From JASHVB01 sp035508435 (GTDB lineage Bacteria > Pseudomonadota > Alphaproteobacteria > Acetobacterales > Acetobacteraceae): a stretch of 64,000 nucleotides of DNA. The stretch covers positions 1 through 64,000 of the forward strand of contig DATJNA010000209.1 in the NCBI GenBank assembly GCA_035508435.1. Direction: 5' to 3'. The notes under the pieces are model-generated. The model was given only the letters and a program-made list of their open reading frames with translations. It had not been told where the DNA came from and made no database searches. Each line of letters starts with the position of its first letter. The first letter of the stretch is position 1. Both the position numbers and the translations under genes were made by a program. This document shows, piece by piece, positions 1 through 8,560 of the stretch.

Positions 1-1256
1 GCCATGCGGTCGGTCTCGTCCGACAGGTAGCGCGGATTGATCAGCGGCATATCCTCGGGCTGGTTCGACTTCGCCTTCACGTAACCGCGCGACTGCGGCC
101 GCATCTGCCAGGCGCCGGCGCTGATGCCGGGGGATTCCTCCCGCTCGCCAATCTGCCCGTTCTTGAAGCTGCCGGGCGCGAAGGTGACCTGCATGTCGGA
201 CGTGGCCGATGACTCCAGGACCTTCACCGATGCCGCGACCAGCGACGGGCTGTAGGTCAGCATGCCCTTGCCGGTGACCATCCAGCGCAGCACCTCGATC
301 GCCAGCGGAATGCCGCGCGCCTTCTCATTCGCGGTGGGCAGGCCGGCGACCGGATAAGACAGGCGCGCGGTGAAATGATCCTGCATGTTGCGGCCGACGC
401 CCTTCAGCTCGTGCACCACCGGGACGCCGATTTCGGCAAGGTGGTCGGGATCGCCGACGCCGGAAAGTTGCAGGATATGCGGTGAGCCGATCGCGCCGGC
501 CGACAGGATCACCTCGCGCCCGGCTGTCGCTTGCTGTGTGGCGGCGCCGCGGGCGAATTCCACGCCGGCGGCGCGTCTGCCCTCGAAGATCAGGCGATGG
601 ACCGTGGCATTGGTGACCAGCCGCAGATTCGGCCGCGACAGAGCCTGCGCCAGGTAGGTGCGCGCCGCGCTGGCCCGGCGCCGTCCATTGCGGGTTTGCT
701 GGCACCAGCCGATCGTGTCGACCGAGCCATGCGTGATGCCGTTCACGTCCGCCTGGTAGGTAAGGCCGAGTTGTTTGCCTGATTCAACCACCGCCTCGCA
801 GATCGGCGAGCGGTCCGTGTTCGACGTGTGCAGCGGCCCATCCTTGCCGCGGACCTCGTTCGCCTGGCCTTCCCAATGCTCCGCGGCACGGAACAGGGGC
901 AGGCAGTCGTCCCAACTCCAACCGCGGTTGCCGAGCTGGGCCCAATGATCGTAGTCCTCGGGCTGGCCGCGAATGTAGATCAGGCCGTTGATCGAGGAGG
1001 AGCCGCCAACCACGCGGCCGCGCGTATAGACGATGGCGCGGCCGTTGGTGCCGGGATCGGGCTCGGCGCGGTACTTCCAGGTCAGGGTGTCGTGGTCGAG
1101 CATCTTGAAGAAGCCGGCCGGGATGTGGATCAGCGGATTGGTGTCCCTGCCGCCGGCCTCGATCAGGATAACGCTGGTGGTGGGATCCTCGGTGAGGCGG
1201 GTGGCCAGGACGCAACCGGCCGATCCGGCGCCTACGATCACATAGTCTGCTTGCAT
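1..1256 (-). CDS. GMC-family FAD oxidoreductase (choline/alcohol dehydrogenase type), partial
   Basis: Flavin-dependent oxidation of an alcohol to an aldehyde or acid is the usual role of this family. The first 418 residues are visible and the C-terminus lies beyond base 1. An FAD-binding GAGSAG motif sits at about residues 9-14. The first GMC signature, GRVVGGSSSING, follows near residue 80, and the second, beginning SAGAIGSPHILQLSGVG, lies in the middle. The C-terminal catalytic His region is outside the window, so activity cannot be judged. The start is the ATG read leftward from 1256 (MQADYVIVGAGSAG). It stands alone on the minus strand, next to a decayed stretch. The substrate is not deducible; context suggests a catabolic role. 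Confidence 0.9.
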   Translation of the reverse strand, partial: MQADYVIVGAGSAGCVLATRLTEDPTTSVILIEAGGRDTNPLIHIPAGFFKMLDHDTLTWKYRAEPDPGTNGRAIVYTRGRVVGGSSSINGLIYIRGQPEDYDHWAQLGNRGWSWDDCLPLFRAAEHWEGQANEVRGKDGPLHTSNTDRSPICEAVVESGKQLGLTYQADVNGITHGSVDTIGWCQQTRNGRRRASAARTYLAQALSRPNLRLVTNATVHRLIFEGRRAAGVEFARGAATQQATAGREVILSAGAIGSPHILQLSGVGDPDHLAEIGVPVVHELKGVGRNMQDHFTARLSYPVAGLPTANEKARGIPLAIEVLRWMVTGKGMLTYSPSLVAASVKVLESSATSDMQVTFAPGSFKNGQIGEREESPGISAGAWQMRPQSRGYVKAKSNQPEDMPLINPRYLSDETDRM

Positions 1257-1946
1257 GGTTTCCGTCCCAGGGTGGTGTTGGTTGGGCGGAGTGTGACTCG
1301 GGTTGGGGCGGGGGCAAAGGCGGCGGCGATGGGGGAGGGTGTGTGCGGCGCTGCCAATGTATGGCTAGGAGTTTGCCCCGCCCGCCTTGGCAGGATCAGA
1401 TCATGAATCTGATCGTGCGCATGTCTGATGAACCTGCGGCCGTGTGAGCGGTGCCGATCCCGATCGCGTTGTTTGACAGCGGCGCGCGCTAATGCCGACC
1501 ATGTCCTCGACCAGCGTGAAGCGCGGCGGAGCGTGGCCTTTGCCCACGGATGGGCATCAGCTCGCCCTTCAATATCGCCTGACCAGCTCCTTTGCCGCCT
1601 ATCTCGAATTGGCGCAGCGTCGGAACTTGCCGCTGGCAACATTTGACGACGAACTGCGCCCCGCGGCTGCAACAGCCGGCGTGACCGTGCTGTGAGCAGC
1701 GCTGAAATTTCTGCTGCCATCCACCGTGCCGAGATATCGGCGGCGGCATGCGCCACGCGGCACCGGGGCCGCCTGACGAGCGCACCGGGTGGATAGCGAC
1801 TGCGGCCGGTGCGGCTCGCTCATCGCGGCAATGGGTGGCTTTCTATCGGTCCGGTTATTGGCCGGTATCTTACCAGGGGCGGACATTGAGTCTTACGAAT
1901 CCGCTTGTGCAAGACGCCTTGGTGGCGGGGCAGAACGTCTCCGTTC
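1257..1946. other. Long stretch without an intact gene
   Basis: This stretch separates the GMC oxidoreductase from the TetR regulator. The only recognisable piece is the VapC-like remnant at 1492-1695. The rest gives no frame with a recognisable domain on either strand, and no clear promoter or terminator was seen. Confidence 0.5.
1492..1695 (+). pseudogene. VapC-type PIN-domain toxin, C-terminal remnant
   Basis: The open frame encodes 67 residues. Its second half (AAYLELAQRRNLPLATFDDEL...) matches the end of PIN-domain ribonucleases of VapC toxin-antitoxin systems. PIN domains run to about 130 residues, so the N-terminal half with the first catalytic acid is missing. The usual Tyr-Asp before the AAYLELA helix reads Ser-Phe, removing a metal-binding Asp. 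No antitoxin gene lies upstream. It is read as a dead fragment, not a working toxin. Confidence 0.55.
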
Positions 1947-2630
1947 TCATTCCACGCTCGGTGCCGACCTTGCCGGTTGAACCGGCGCCTTCACCGGCCG
2001 AGAGCGTCGTTGCGCAACATCGGGATGCTGCGCACGGGCGATAGGTGCGGAGCGCCGCGTTGCCTTGTTGACGTCGTCGCGCGAGCGATTTGCCAGCATG
2101 GCGCTCGCAATAACGTGAAAGAGATGGTCGGCCCGCGGCGCGAATGCGGACTGGCCGGCGAGCCAGCCGAGCGCCGACATCAGGGCGAACAAATCCTCCC
2201 CATCGATATCGGCGCGCGCCGTTCCCTCGGCCTGAGCGCGGCGCAGAAGTCGTCCGCCCGCTGAGTGCACCGCAGAGCATGAAGCAAAAAGCGCGGAATC
2301 CGGGTCCACGTGGGCGGCCGCCATCAGGTCGACAACGCCCCTGTAGCTTTGGACGAATGCCACCCCTTCGCGAAACCAGGACACCAGCGCTTCGTCAGGC
2401 GGCGTCGACGTCTCGAGCTCGCCTGCCTTCTGTGTCAGTGCGTCCAGATTCGAACGCAGCAACGCCTCGAACAACGCCTCTCGCGTCGGGAAATGACGAA
2501 ACAACGTGGCCAACCCGACGTCGGCCCGGCGGGCGATATCCCGCATGGACGCATCGGCACCATGCTCGGCGACGACCTCACGCGCGACGGCAAGCAGGTG
2601 GCGGTAATTTTTTCTGGCGTCGGCTCGCAT
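1947..2630 (-). CDS. TetR-family transcriptional regulator
   Basis: DNA-binding repressor of 227 residues. The N-terminal helix-turn-helix (about residues 8-55) has the TetR pattern: DASMRDIARRADVGLATLFRHFPTREALFEALL is the recognition region, split here only for description. The C-terminal ligand-binding half is variable, as usual. The start is the ATG at 2630, fitting the domain start (MRADARKNYRHLL); a longer frame runs upstream through the operators but has no domain. The last 30 or so residues are Arg/Pro-rich and unlike the family. It is divergent from the SDR gene, and two palindromes lie between them, so repression of the SDR and of itself is the likely role. The ligand is unknown. 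Confidence 0.88.
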   Translation of the reverse strand: MRADARKNYRHLLAVAREVVAEHGADASMRDIARRADVGLATLFRHFPTREALFEALLRSNLDALTQKAGELETSTPPDEALVSWFREGVAFVQSYRGVVDLMAAAHVDPDSALFASCSAVHSAGGRLLRRAQAEGTARADIDGEDLFALMSALGWLAGQSAFAPRADHLFHVIASAMLANRSRDDVNKATRRSAPIARAQHPDVAQRRSRPVKAPVQPARSAPSVE

Positions 2631-2638
2631 GGGTCGCC

Positions 2639-2668
2639 TTGACAATCGGATCAGTGATCCACTTATAT
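2639..2668 (+). promoter_or_regulatory. Predicted sigma-70 promoter for the SDR gene
   Basis: A perfect -35 hexamer TTGACA is at 2639-2644. A -10-like TTATAT follows at 2663-2668 after an 18-bp spacer. The first palindromic operator (2648-2662) fills that spacer, so a bound repressor would block RNA polymerase directly. Confidence 0.6.
2648..2662. promoter_or_regulatory. TetR operator, copy 1 (GGATCAGTGATCCAC)
   Basis: The palindromic core GGATCAGTGATCC sits between the -35 and -10 boxes. It is identical over 15 bases to copy 2, with start-to-start spacing of 33 bp, about three helical turns. Its position between divergent TetR and SDR genes is typical of a TetR autoregulatory operator. Confidence 0.65.
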
Positions 2669-2678
2669 CCGGTGGGAT

Positions 2679-2695
2679 GTGGATCAGTGATCCAC
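2679..2695. promoter_or_regulatory. TetR operator, copy 2, perfect 17-bp palindrome
   Basis: GTGGATCAGTGATCCAC is a perfect 8+1+8 inverted repeat located just downstream of the predicted -10 box, around the expected transcription start. With copy 1 it would allow two repressor dimers on the same face of the DNA. Confidence 0.65.
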
Positions 2696-2760
2696 AACAT
2701 ACCGCGCATTCGCGGAAATGGGAAACAGAGATGCCGTCCGACACGGCGAAAGGAGGAGTC

Positions 2761-3495
2761 ATGGGCAAGCTCGAGGGTAAAGTTGCAGTGATCACGGGCG
2801 GATCGAGCGGCATGGCGCTGGCGAGCGCCAAGCGGTTCGTCGAAGAAGGCGCCTACGTCTTCATCATGGGCCGGAGGCAGGAGGCGCTTGACGAGGCGGT
2901 CAGGCAGATCGGCCGGAACGTGACCGGCGTGCGCGGCGACGCGGCCAATCTCGAGGATCTCGACCGCCTGTTCGACACCGTCAAGCGCGAAAAGGGCAAG
3001 ATCGATGTCCTGTACGCGAGCGCCGGCATGGGCGAAAGTGTCATGCTGGGTGAGATTACCGAGCAGCACTTCGATGCGACGTTTGGCCTGAATGCGCGCG
3101 GCACGCTGTTTGCGGTTCAGAAGGCGTTGCCGCTGTTCAACGATGGCGGATCGATCTTCATGACCGGGTCGGTCGCTTCGGTGAAAGGCTTTCCTGGTTT
3201 CGGCGTGTATTCGGCGAGCAAGGCAGCGTTGCGCTCATTCGCGCGCACCTGGCTCAACGAACTGAGGGGCAGGAACATCCGGGTGAACGTGCTGAGCCCG
3301 GGGCCGATCGCCACACCGATGCAGGACCAGGTCCTCGACGAGGAAGGGAAGCGGATGTTCGAATTCCTGATCCCGCGGGGAAAGATGGGTCGTCCCGAGG
3401 AAATCGCGACGGCCGCGCTGTTTCTTGCCTCAGACGATTCGAGCTTCGTGAATGGGGTGGAGCTGTCTGTCGACGGCGGCCTCTCGGCCATCTGA
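2761..3495 (+). CDS. Short-chain dehydrogenase/reductase (SDR)
   Basis: NAD(P)-dependent oxidoreductase of 244 residues with a classical SDR fold. The cofactor motif reads TGGSSGMA near residue 12, with Met-Ala in place of the usual Ile-Gly. The YSASK catalytic Tyr/Lys motif is intact. The ATG at 2761 was chosen over the in-frame ATG at 2731 because AAAGGAGG (2749-2756) sits directly before it. Transcription probably starts at the TetR-controlled promoter at 2639-2668, so the gene should be induced when the repressor's ligand is present. Proteins of this type are often in repressor/reductase pairs that respond to reactive carbonyls or quinones, but the substrate here is unknown. Confidence 0.88.
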   Translation: MGKLEGKVAVITGGSSGMALASAKRFVEEGAYVFIMGRRQEALDEAVRQIGRNVTGVRGDAANLEDLDRLFDTVKREKGKIDVLYASAGMGESVMLGEITEQHFDATFGLNARGTLFAVQKALPLFNDGGSIFMTGSVASVKGFPGFGVYSASKAALRSFARTWLNELRGRNIRVNVLSPGPIATPMQDQVLDEEGKRMFEFLIPRGKMGRPEEIATAALFLASDDSSFVNGVELSVDGGLSAI

Positions 3496-3597
3496 CATCG
3501 CACCGAACAGCGTGCGGCCGCCGGGCACTCCGGAAAGACGCTTAGCGCGGCTGGATCGTTCCCTGCAACCAACGTAACCAGTGATCGGAAAGTCAGC

Positions 3598-4575
3598 ATG
3601 AGCTACGCAATCGTAGGTTTCGGCGCGGTCGGCCAGGCGCTGGCCCGCATGTTCGCCCGCAAGGGCATCGAAGTGGCTGTCGCAAGCTCTCGTCCGCCTC
3701 AAGCGCTCGCGCCGCAGGCAAACGCGATCGGCCCAACGATCGTTCCCAAAACCTTGCAGGACGCGCTCGAGGCCGATATCGTCATACTGGCCGTCCCGTA
3801 CTGGCAGCACCGCGAGGTCGCGAAGGCACGGTCAAGCTGGCAGGGCAAGATCGTGATCGACGTGACGAACAGTCTCGACGATTTGGGCGGTGTTCCTTCC
3901 TCCGCGGTCATCGCCCGTACCCTGCCCGGTGCCCAATTGGTCAAGGCGTTCAACCATCTGCCGGCCCGCGTCCTCGCGGAAGACCCGGCCAGCAACGGCG
4001 GACGACGGGTGGTATTCCTGTCGAGCGACGATGACAGCGCGACCGCAACGGTCGCCGCCCTGGCGGAGCAACTCGGCTATGCGCCGGTCAGCCTCGGCAA
4101 GATCGCGGAAGGCGGTCAGCTCGTGCAGGGGCGGGACAAGAGCTGGGCGCCCCTGATCTTCCAGGACCTGTTCAAGAAGGAGCCAAGAGCCATGCCTGAT
4201 GCCGTCGATCAGCGGCCACCTGTCGCCATTGGTCACGTGAGCCTTCACGTCACCGATATTGGTGCTGCCTCGCATTGGCTCGCAACCGTGGGGTTGCGTC
4301 CGATCGTATCAGGCAGCGATCTGGCAGTGCTTGAATTGCGCGGCGGCACGCATCTGGTTGTCGTACCAGCCGGGCAACCGCCCGAACCGAGGACGAAAGC
4401 GCCGTTCGATCTGATGTTCGACGACATAGACGCGACGCACCGCATCTTTGCCGAGAGGGGATTGTCCCCATCGCCGATCCGACGCGGTCGCATTCACGAC
4501 TCGTTCGAGATCGTCGGACCCGACGGATGGATGTTCACCATCAATTCCTCGCATGCCAGCGGCCAACCTGTTTGA
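3598..4575 (+). CDS. NAD(P)-binding F420-reductase-like / VOC-domain fusion protein
   Basis: The 325-residue protein has two parts. Residues 1-195 resemble the NADP-binding domain of F420:NADP reductase-like proteins: a Rossmann start YAIVGFGAVGQA, then DIVILAVPYWQH and IDVTNSL. Residues 199-325 form a vicinal-oxygen-chelate (glyoxalase/dioxygenase) domain beginning IGHVSLHVTDIGAASHWL. Residue 199 is an ATG (4192) preceded at nine bases by AAGGAG (4177-4182), so the VOC domain could also be made as a separate protein. The two parts are usually separate genes, so this looks like an in-frame fusion by loss of a stop codon. It follows the TetR-controlled SDR by 102 bp and may be co-transcribed. 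Confidence 0.8.
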   Translation: MSYAIVGFGAVGQALARMFARKGIEVAVASSRPPQALAPQANAIGPTIVPKTLQDALEADIVILAVPYWQHREVAKARSSWQGKIVIDVTNSLDDLGGVPSSAVIARTLPGAQLVKAFNHLPARVLAEDPASNGGRRVVFLSSDDDSATATVAALAEQLGYAPVSLGKIAEGGQLVQGRDKSWAPLIFQDLFKKEPRAMPDAVDQRPPVAIGHVSLHVTDIGAASHWLATVGLRPIVSGSDLAVLELRGGTHLVVVPAGQPPEPRTKAPFDLMFDDIDATHRIFAERGLSPSPIRRGRIHDSFEIVGPDGWMFTINSSHASGQPV

Positions 4576-4593
4576 CTGCAGGTTCCCTGTCGC

Positions 4594-4863
4594 ATGGGTC
4601 CCGGTTGGCGCTGCACTTCGACAGCATTGCTGCCGCGGAAAGGGTTCAAGTATCGCGCGTTGGTGCGGGATCCCAATAGCAACCGGGCATGTCGGCTGAC
4701 GAGGTATGGGGCGAAAGTGTCGCAGGGAAACCTCGATGATCCGGGCAGCTTGATACGCGCGATGAAGGATGTGCTCGGCGTATTCTCCGTGCGGGCGAGT
4801 GTCCGGTCCTGGACGGGACCATGTTGCCATTCATCGACTGCGATGGGGCTATTCCGGCAGTAG
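4594..4863 (+). pseudogene. NmrA/atypical SDR family remnant
   Basis: About 60 residues (from GFKYRALVRDP through GNLDDPGSLIRAMKDVLGVFSV) match the first part of NmrA-like NAD(P)-binding proteins, which run to about 290 residues. The N-terminal glycine-rich cofactor loop is missing and the rest of the protein is absent; the frame wanders off and stops at 4863. It is a decayed gene. The remaining bases to 5104 form the leader of the ThDP enzyme gene and show nothing else recognisable. Confidence 0.6.
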
Positions 4864-5104
4864 CGGCCGTGGTCACCATGCCGCCCCTTTGGGTCGAGAC
4901 CGGATGGATCGCCCAACGCTTTACCACCGTGCCTTCTGCCAGAGCGACAGGTGCCCGTCATTTCCCGGCTTGCGCGCAACCGCCAGGCCGATCCCACCGC
5001 TGCGGCAGTTGGCAAACTCCACGCGACCGATCATTGTCCGATTCAATGCACCCACACGAAGGCTGACAACGCGGCTCCGCACCAAGGGGGAGGGAGAAGA
5101 ATCA

Positions 5105-6769
5105 ATGGCAATCGACGTAGCAACCGGCATCGCCCGCATCCTCAAGCAGGAGAGCGTGGCGTGGGTTTCCACCTTCCCCGTCTGCCGCGTCAACAACGCG
5201 CTCGGCCGCGAAAACGTCCCGATGCTGATGATGCGCGACGACCGCTACGCCGTCGCGGTCGCCGACGCGTTCTCGCGCATTAACGCAGGCTCCCGCATCG
5301 GCGTGTGCACCTTCCAGGGTGGCGTCAACGCCGCCGGCATGCAGTACGCCTACGCCGGCCTGGCGCAGGCCTACGAGGATGGCTCGCCGGTTCTTTGCAT
5401 CACCGATGGCGTGCCGGCCGGCGCCTCCGGCAACAGCCAGTACGACGTCGCATCGGCCATGAAGACGGTGTCGAAATGGTTCGGCTATCTCGACAAGCCC
5501 GAGCGCACGCCCGAACTCATGCGCCGTGCCTTCACCATGCTGCGCAGCGGCCGGCCGGGCCCGGTGATCCTGGCGATTCCCAATGCCACGGCGACCTACG
5601 ACGAGACTGCCGACCCCTACCACCCGGTGAAAGGCTGGAAATCGGCGCCGGACCCGGCGGATGTGCGCATCGCGGTTGACCTTCTCCTGGCCGCCCGCAG
5701 CCCGCTGATCTACGCTGGCGAGGGCGTCATCTACGCGGGCGCCTCGGACGACCTGAAAGCGCTGGCAGAGCATGTGAACGTGCCTGTCATCACGACGCTC
5801 AAGGCCAAAGGGGCGTTCCCCGAGGACCATCCCCTGTTTGTTGGCGTGCGCGGCGATCAGGTGGCGCATTATCTGAACAAGAGCGACGTCATCCTCGCCG
5901 TCGGCACAAGCCTGTCGCCGGGCCGCTTCAGCCACGCCATTCCCGATGCGGCTGATAAGACCATCATCCACTGCCTCGTCGACGAGCTGCATATCAACAA
6001 AATGTACCCCACGGCGCACGCGGTGCTTGGCGATGCGCGCCTGACCTTGCAGGCGCTGCGGGGAGAAATCTCCGGCCGCAGATCGGGTGCCGGAAGAACA
6101 GGGGAAAACGTGGCGGCGGAGGTGAGGGCGGCACGTGACGATGGGCTCGCCCGCTACCGGCAGGTCATGGCCTCCGACGAAAGGCCGATCAATCCGTATC
6201 GGGTGTACGGCGACCTCATGCAGGTGCTGGATTTGCGCAATTCGTTCGTGACGCACGAGTCGGGCAACACGCGCGACCAGCTCAGCACCGTCTTCGACAC
6301 GCTGATCCCGCGCGGCTTCCTTGGCTGGGGCAATGTTTCTACCCTCGGCTTCAGCCTGGCGGCCGCCATTGCCGCCAAGAAGGCGTTTCCGCAGCGGACA
6401 TCGGTGGCGGTCACCGGCGAGGCGGGCCTTGGCTACATGCTCGGCAACCTCGAGGTTCTGCTGCGCGAGAAACTCGGGATCACGGTGGTGCACATCAGCA
6501 ATGGTGGCTTTGCCGGCTATGGACCCGGGTTTTGGGGGCCCGGACACGATCCGTTCACCCACCAGGTGCTCGGGCCGAACGACGTGGATATGTCGAAGGT
6601 GATCGGTGCGCTCGGCTTCCACACCGAGCGGGTCATCGAGCCGGCCGAGATCATCCCCGCCCTGCGGCGGGCGCTCGACGTCAATGCGTCAGGTCGCCCA
6701 GCCTATATCGAGTTCATCTGCTGCCAGTACCCGGTCTACGGTGGCTGGGTTGGGCGCAGCGCGGAGTGA
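5105..6769 (+). CDS. ThDP-dependent enzyme of the acetolactate synthase/decarboxylase superfamily, divergent
   Basis: The 554-residue protein has the three-domain ThDP layout: N-terminal Pyr domain (1-170), central domain (about 190-330), C-terminal PP domain (about 370-545). Two signature positions are altered. Asp46 (RDDRYAVAVADAFSR) stands where the catalytic glutamate that activates thiamine normally lies. The cofactor/metal motif GDG...NN reads G438-E-A...S-N466-G. Spacing between these points is normal, so the fold is probably kept. The family forms or breaks C-C bonds next to a carbonyl, for example in 2-keto acids. The ATG at 5105 follows GGGGGAGGGAGAAG. It ends 4 bases before the next gene and probably leads the operon to 8497. 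Substrate unknown. Confidence 0.85.
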   Translation: MAIDVATGIARILKQESVAWVSTFPVCRVNNALGRENVPMLMMRDDRYAVAVADAFSRINAGSRIGVCTFQGGVNAAGMQYAYAGLAQAYEDGSPVLCITDGVPAGASGNSQYDVASAMKTVSKWFGYLDKPERTPELMRRAFTMLRSGRPGPVILAIPNATATYDETADPYHPVKGWKSAPDPADVRIAVDLLLAARSPLIYAGEGVIYAGASDDLKALAEHVNVPVITTLKAKGAFPEDHPLFVGVRGDQVAHYLNKSDVILAVGTSLSPGRFSHAIPDAADKTIIHCLVDELHINKMYPTAHAVLGDARLTLQALRGEISGRRSGAGRTGENVAAEVRAARDDGLARYRQVMASDERPINPYRVYGDLMQVLDLRNSFVTHESGNTRDQLSTVFDTLIPRGFLGWGNVSTLGFSLAAAIAAKKAFPQRTSVAVTGEAGLGYMLGNLEVLLREKLGITVVHISNGGFAGYGPGFWGPGHDPFTHQVLGPNDVDMSKVIGALGFHTERVIEPAEIIPALRRALDVNASGRPAYIEFICCQYPVYGGWVGRSAE

Positions 6770-6773
6770 AACG

Positions 6774-7184
6774 ATGCCCAAGTTGATCCCCTTTCCCGAC
6801 GCGTTGAGCAAGCCGTTCTGGGACGCCGTCAATCAAAGGCGGCTGGTGTTGCAGCACTGCGAAGCCTGCGATCGGCTGCAATATCCGCCGCAGCCGGCCT
6901 GCCAGGTCTGCAACTCGGACGCCAGCCTGACATGGCAAGAGGTGGAGGGCAGGGGCCATATCGCCACCTACATCGTGATCGAGGATGGCCGTCTCAACCG
7001 ACGTATGCCCGACCAGCCTTATAACCTGGCGATGGTGACGCTGGACGCAGACAAGCGGGTCAATTTCTATTCCAATCTCCCAGGCACGCCGCCGTACCAG
7101 GTGCCGGTGGGCGCGGCCGTCGAGGTGACGTTCGAGGAGGTGGCCCCAGGCCAGCTCATCCACGAGTGGCAGGTGGTGTCATGA
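6774..7184 (+). CDS. Zn-ribbon / OB-fold (DUF35) acyl-CoA-associated protein
   Basis: This 136-residue protein has an N-terminal rubredoxin-like Zn ribbon, C-x2-C-x10-C-x2-C within CEACDRLQYPPQPACQVC, followed by an OB-fold. Such proteins partner thiolases and are thought to bind acyl-CoA or feed it to the thiolase. The stop overlaps the thiolase start (ATGA at 7181-7184), so translation of the two is coupled, as expected for a 1:1 complex. The start ATG at 6774 follows the upstream stop by 4 bases. Confidence 0.88.
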   Translation: MPKLIPFPDALSKPFWDAVNQRRLVLQHCEACDRLQYPPQPACQVCNSDASLTWQEVEGRGHIATYIVIEDGRLNRRMPDQPYNLAMVTLDADKRVNFYSNLPGTPPYQVPVGAAVEVTFEEVAPGQLIHEWQVVS

Positions 7185-8497
7185 GCGGGCCAGGCGGGTA
7201 TCAGTGGCGGCGCGACAAGGACGGGCTCGGCGTATGGGAGCATCGCGGCAAGGTCGCAGTGGCGGGTGTCGGACATTCGCCGGTGGACCGCCGCTGGGAC
7301 GGCGTCTCGATGGACCAGACGCTGGGTGCTTACTCGATCCTGGCCTGCCAGAAGGCGATGGACGACGCGGGCGTGACGCCGGAGCAAATCGACGGCGTGA
7401 TCTGCTGCGACAGCCATATTGCCGGCGGCAGCGGCGGCTCCGCGTCGCAGTGGGCGCCACGCCCGTACTTCGCTCCGCCCTACGATTCGGAATGGGGGCT
7501 GACGCTGGTCAATGCGCAGTGGCTTATCGCGCAGATGCGTCTGCCCAACGTCAAATTCGCACCGACCGGACTGCCGACCATCAGCGAAATGGTGGGCATG
7601 GCGGCACAGGCTGTGGGTGACGGCGTTTGCAGCACGTGTCTCGTCATCTATCCGACCGGCAACCTCGAAGGCCGCTATCGCCGCGGCGGCGAGAACGCCG
7701 ACGACTACGCTCGCGGCGCACGCCAATGGACGGCGCCCTGGGGTAATCACGGCGGCAACGATTTCATCAACATCTTCCCGCACAATCAGTACTGCCTGAA
7801 ATATGGCGGCAAGCACGACGACCTCGCACCCTTCGTCGTCAACCAGCACCGCAACGGTTTGCTCACGCCGTGGGGGTTCAACGCCACCCACAGCGTGCCG
7901 CAGCTCACCGTCGAGGAGTACGTCAATTCGCGCTACATCCTGAACCCGCTGCGGCTGTGGGATTGCGACCGGCCGGTGAATGCATCGGCCGCGTATTTGT
8001 TCACGACGGCCGAGCGCGCCCGCGACATGCGGCAGAAGCCGGTCTACGTGCTCAACCATTCGCAGCACAATTTCCGGAAGCGCAGCACTCAGGAGGATCT
8101 GGACGAGATCGAGGACTGGACCGATCGCGCCGCGCGGCGAATGTACGAGGGTGCGGGACTTGGGCCCAAGGACGTCGATATATTCAATCCGTACGACGGC
8201 TATGCACCGATGGCGCAGTTCTTTCTGGAGGGCTTCCAGTGGCACGGCGTCAAACGCGGCGATGCGTTCGCGTTCTACGCCGGCGATATCAGGGTGGAGG
8301 GGCCGCACCCGTTATGCTCCAGCGGCGGCAATCTGGGGAACGGGCGGACGCGGACGGCCATGTACACCGATTGCATCGAGCAATTGCGCGGCACGGCCGG
8401 CGCACGACAGGTCACGGTGCCGGCGGAGACGGCGCTCGGTGCATTCACCACGCCAAGCAGCGGTGGCTGGATCATGTTCTGCAAATCCCCGAGCTGA
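7181..8497 (+). CDS. SCP2-type thiolase family protein
   Basis: The 438-residue protein belongs to the thiolase superfamily branch annotated as SCP2 or non-specific lipid-transfer thiolase. Recognisable parts are VAVAGVGHSP near the start, EMVGMAAQAVGDG in the first half, VDIFNPYDGYAP and GGNLGNGRTR in the second. The first-half Cys nucleophile of degradative thiolases is not at its usual place in the helix beginning near ISEMVG, which is common in this branch. With the overlapping DUF35 partner it probably condenses, cleaves or binds an acyl-CoA. Gene order with the ThDP enzyme suggests one pathway. Confidence 0.85.
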   Translation: MSGPGGYQWRRDKDGLGVWEHRGKVAVAGVGHSPVDRRWDGVSMDQTLGAYSILACQKAMDDAGVTPEQIDGVICCDSHIAGGSGGSASQWAPRPYFAPPYDSEWGLTLVNAQWLIAQMRLPNVKFAPTGLPTISEMVGMAAQAVGDGVCSTCLVIYPTGNLEGRYRRGGENADDYARGARQWTAPWGNHGGNDFINIFPHNQYCLKYGGKHDDLAPFVVNQHRNGLLTPWGFNATHSVPQLTVEEYVNSRYILNPLRLWDCDRPVNASAAYLFTTAERARDMRQKPVYVLNHSQHNFRKRSTQEDLDEIEDWTDRAARRMYEGAGLGPKDVDIFNPYDGYAPMAQFFLEGFQWHGVKRGDAFAFYAGDIRVEGPHPLCSSGGNLGNGRTRTAMYTDCIEQLRGTAGARQVTVPAETALGAFTTPSSGGWIMFCKSPS

Positions 8498-8560
8498 CCG
8501 GCTTGGACGGCGCGCCAAACCGCAGCACGCTTCAGGCAATCAACCAGCGATGGGAGCCTT

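Noticed and set aside
5102..6622. Long open frame on the minus strand (506 codons)
   Set aside because: It lies wholly opposite the ThDP enzyme gene and encodes His/Arg/Ala-rich sequence with no domain; such antisense frames are common at this GC content.
7067..8308. Long open frame on the minus strand (413 codons)
   Set aside because: It mirrors the thiolase gene and shows no family features.
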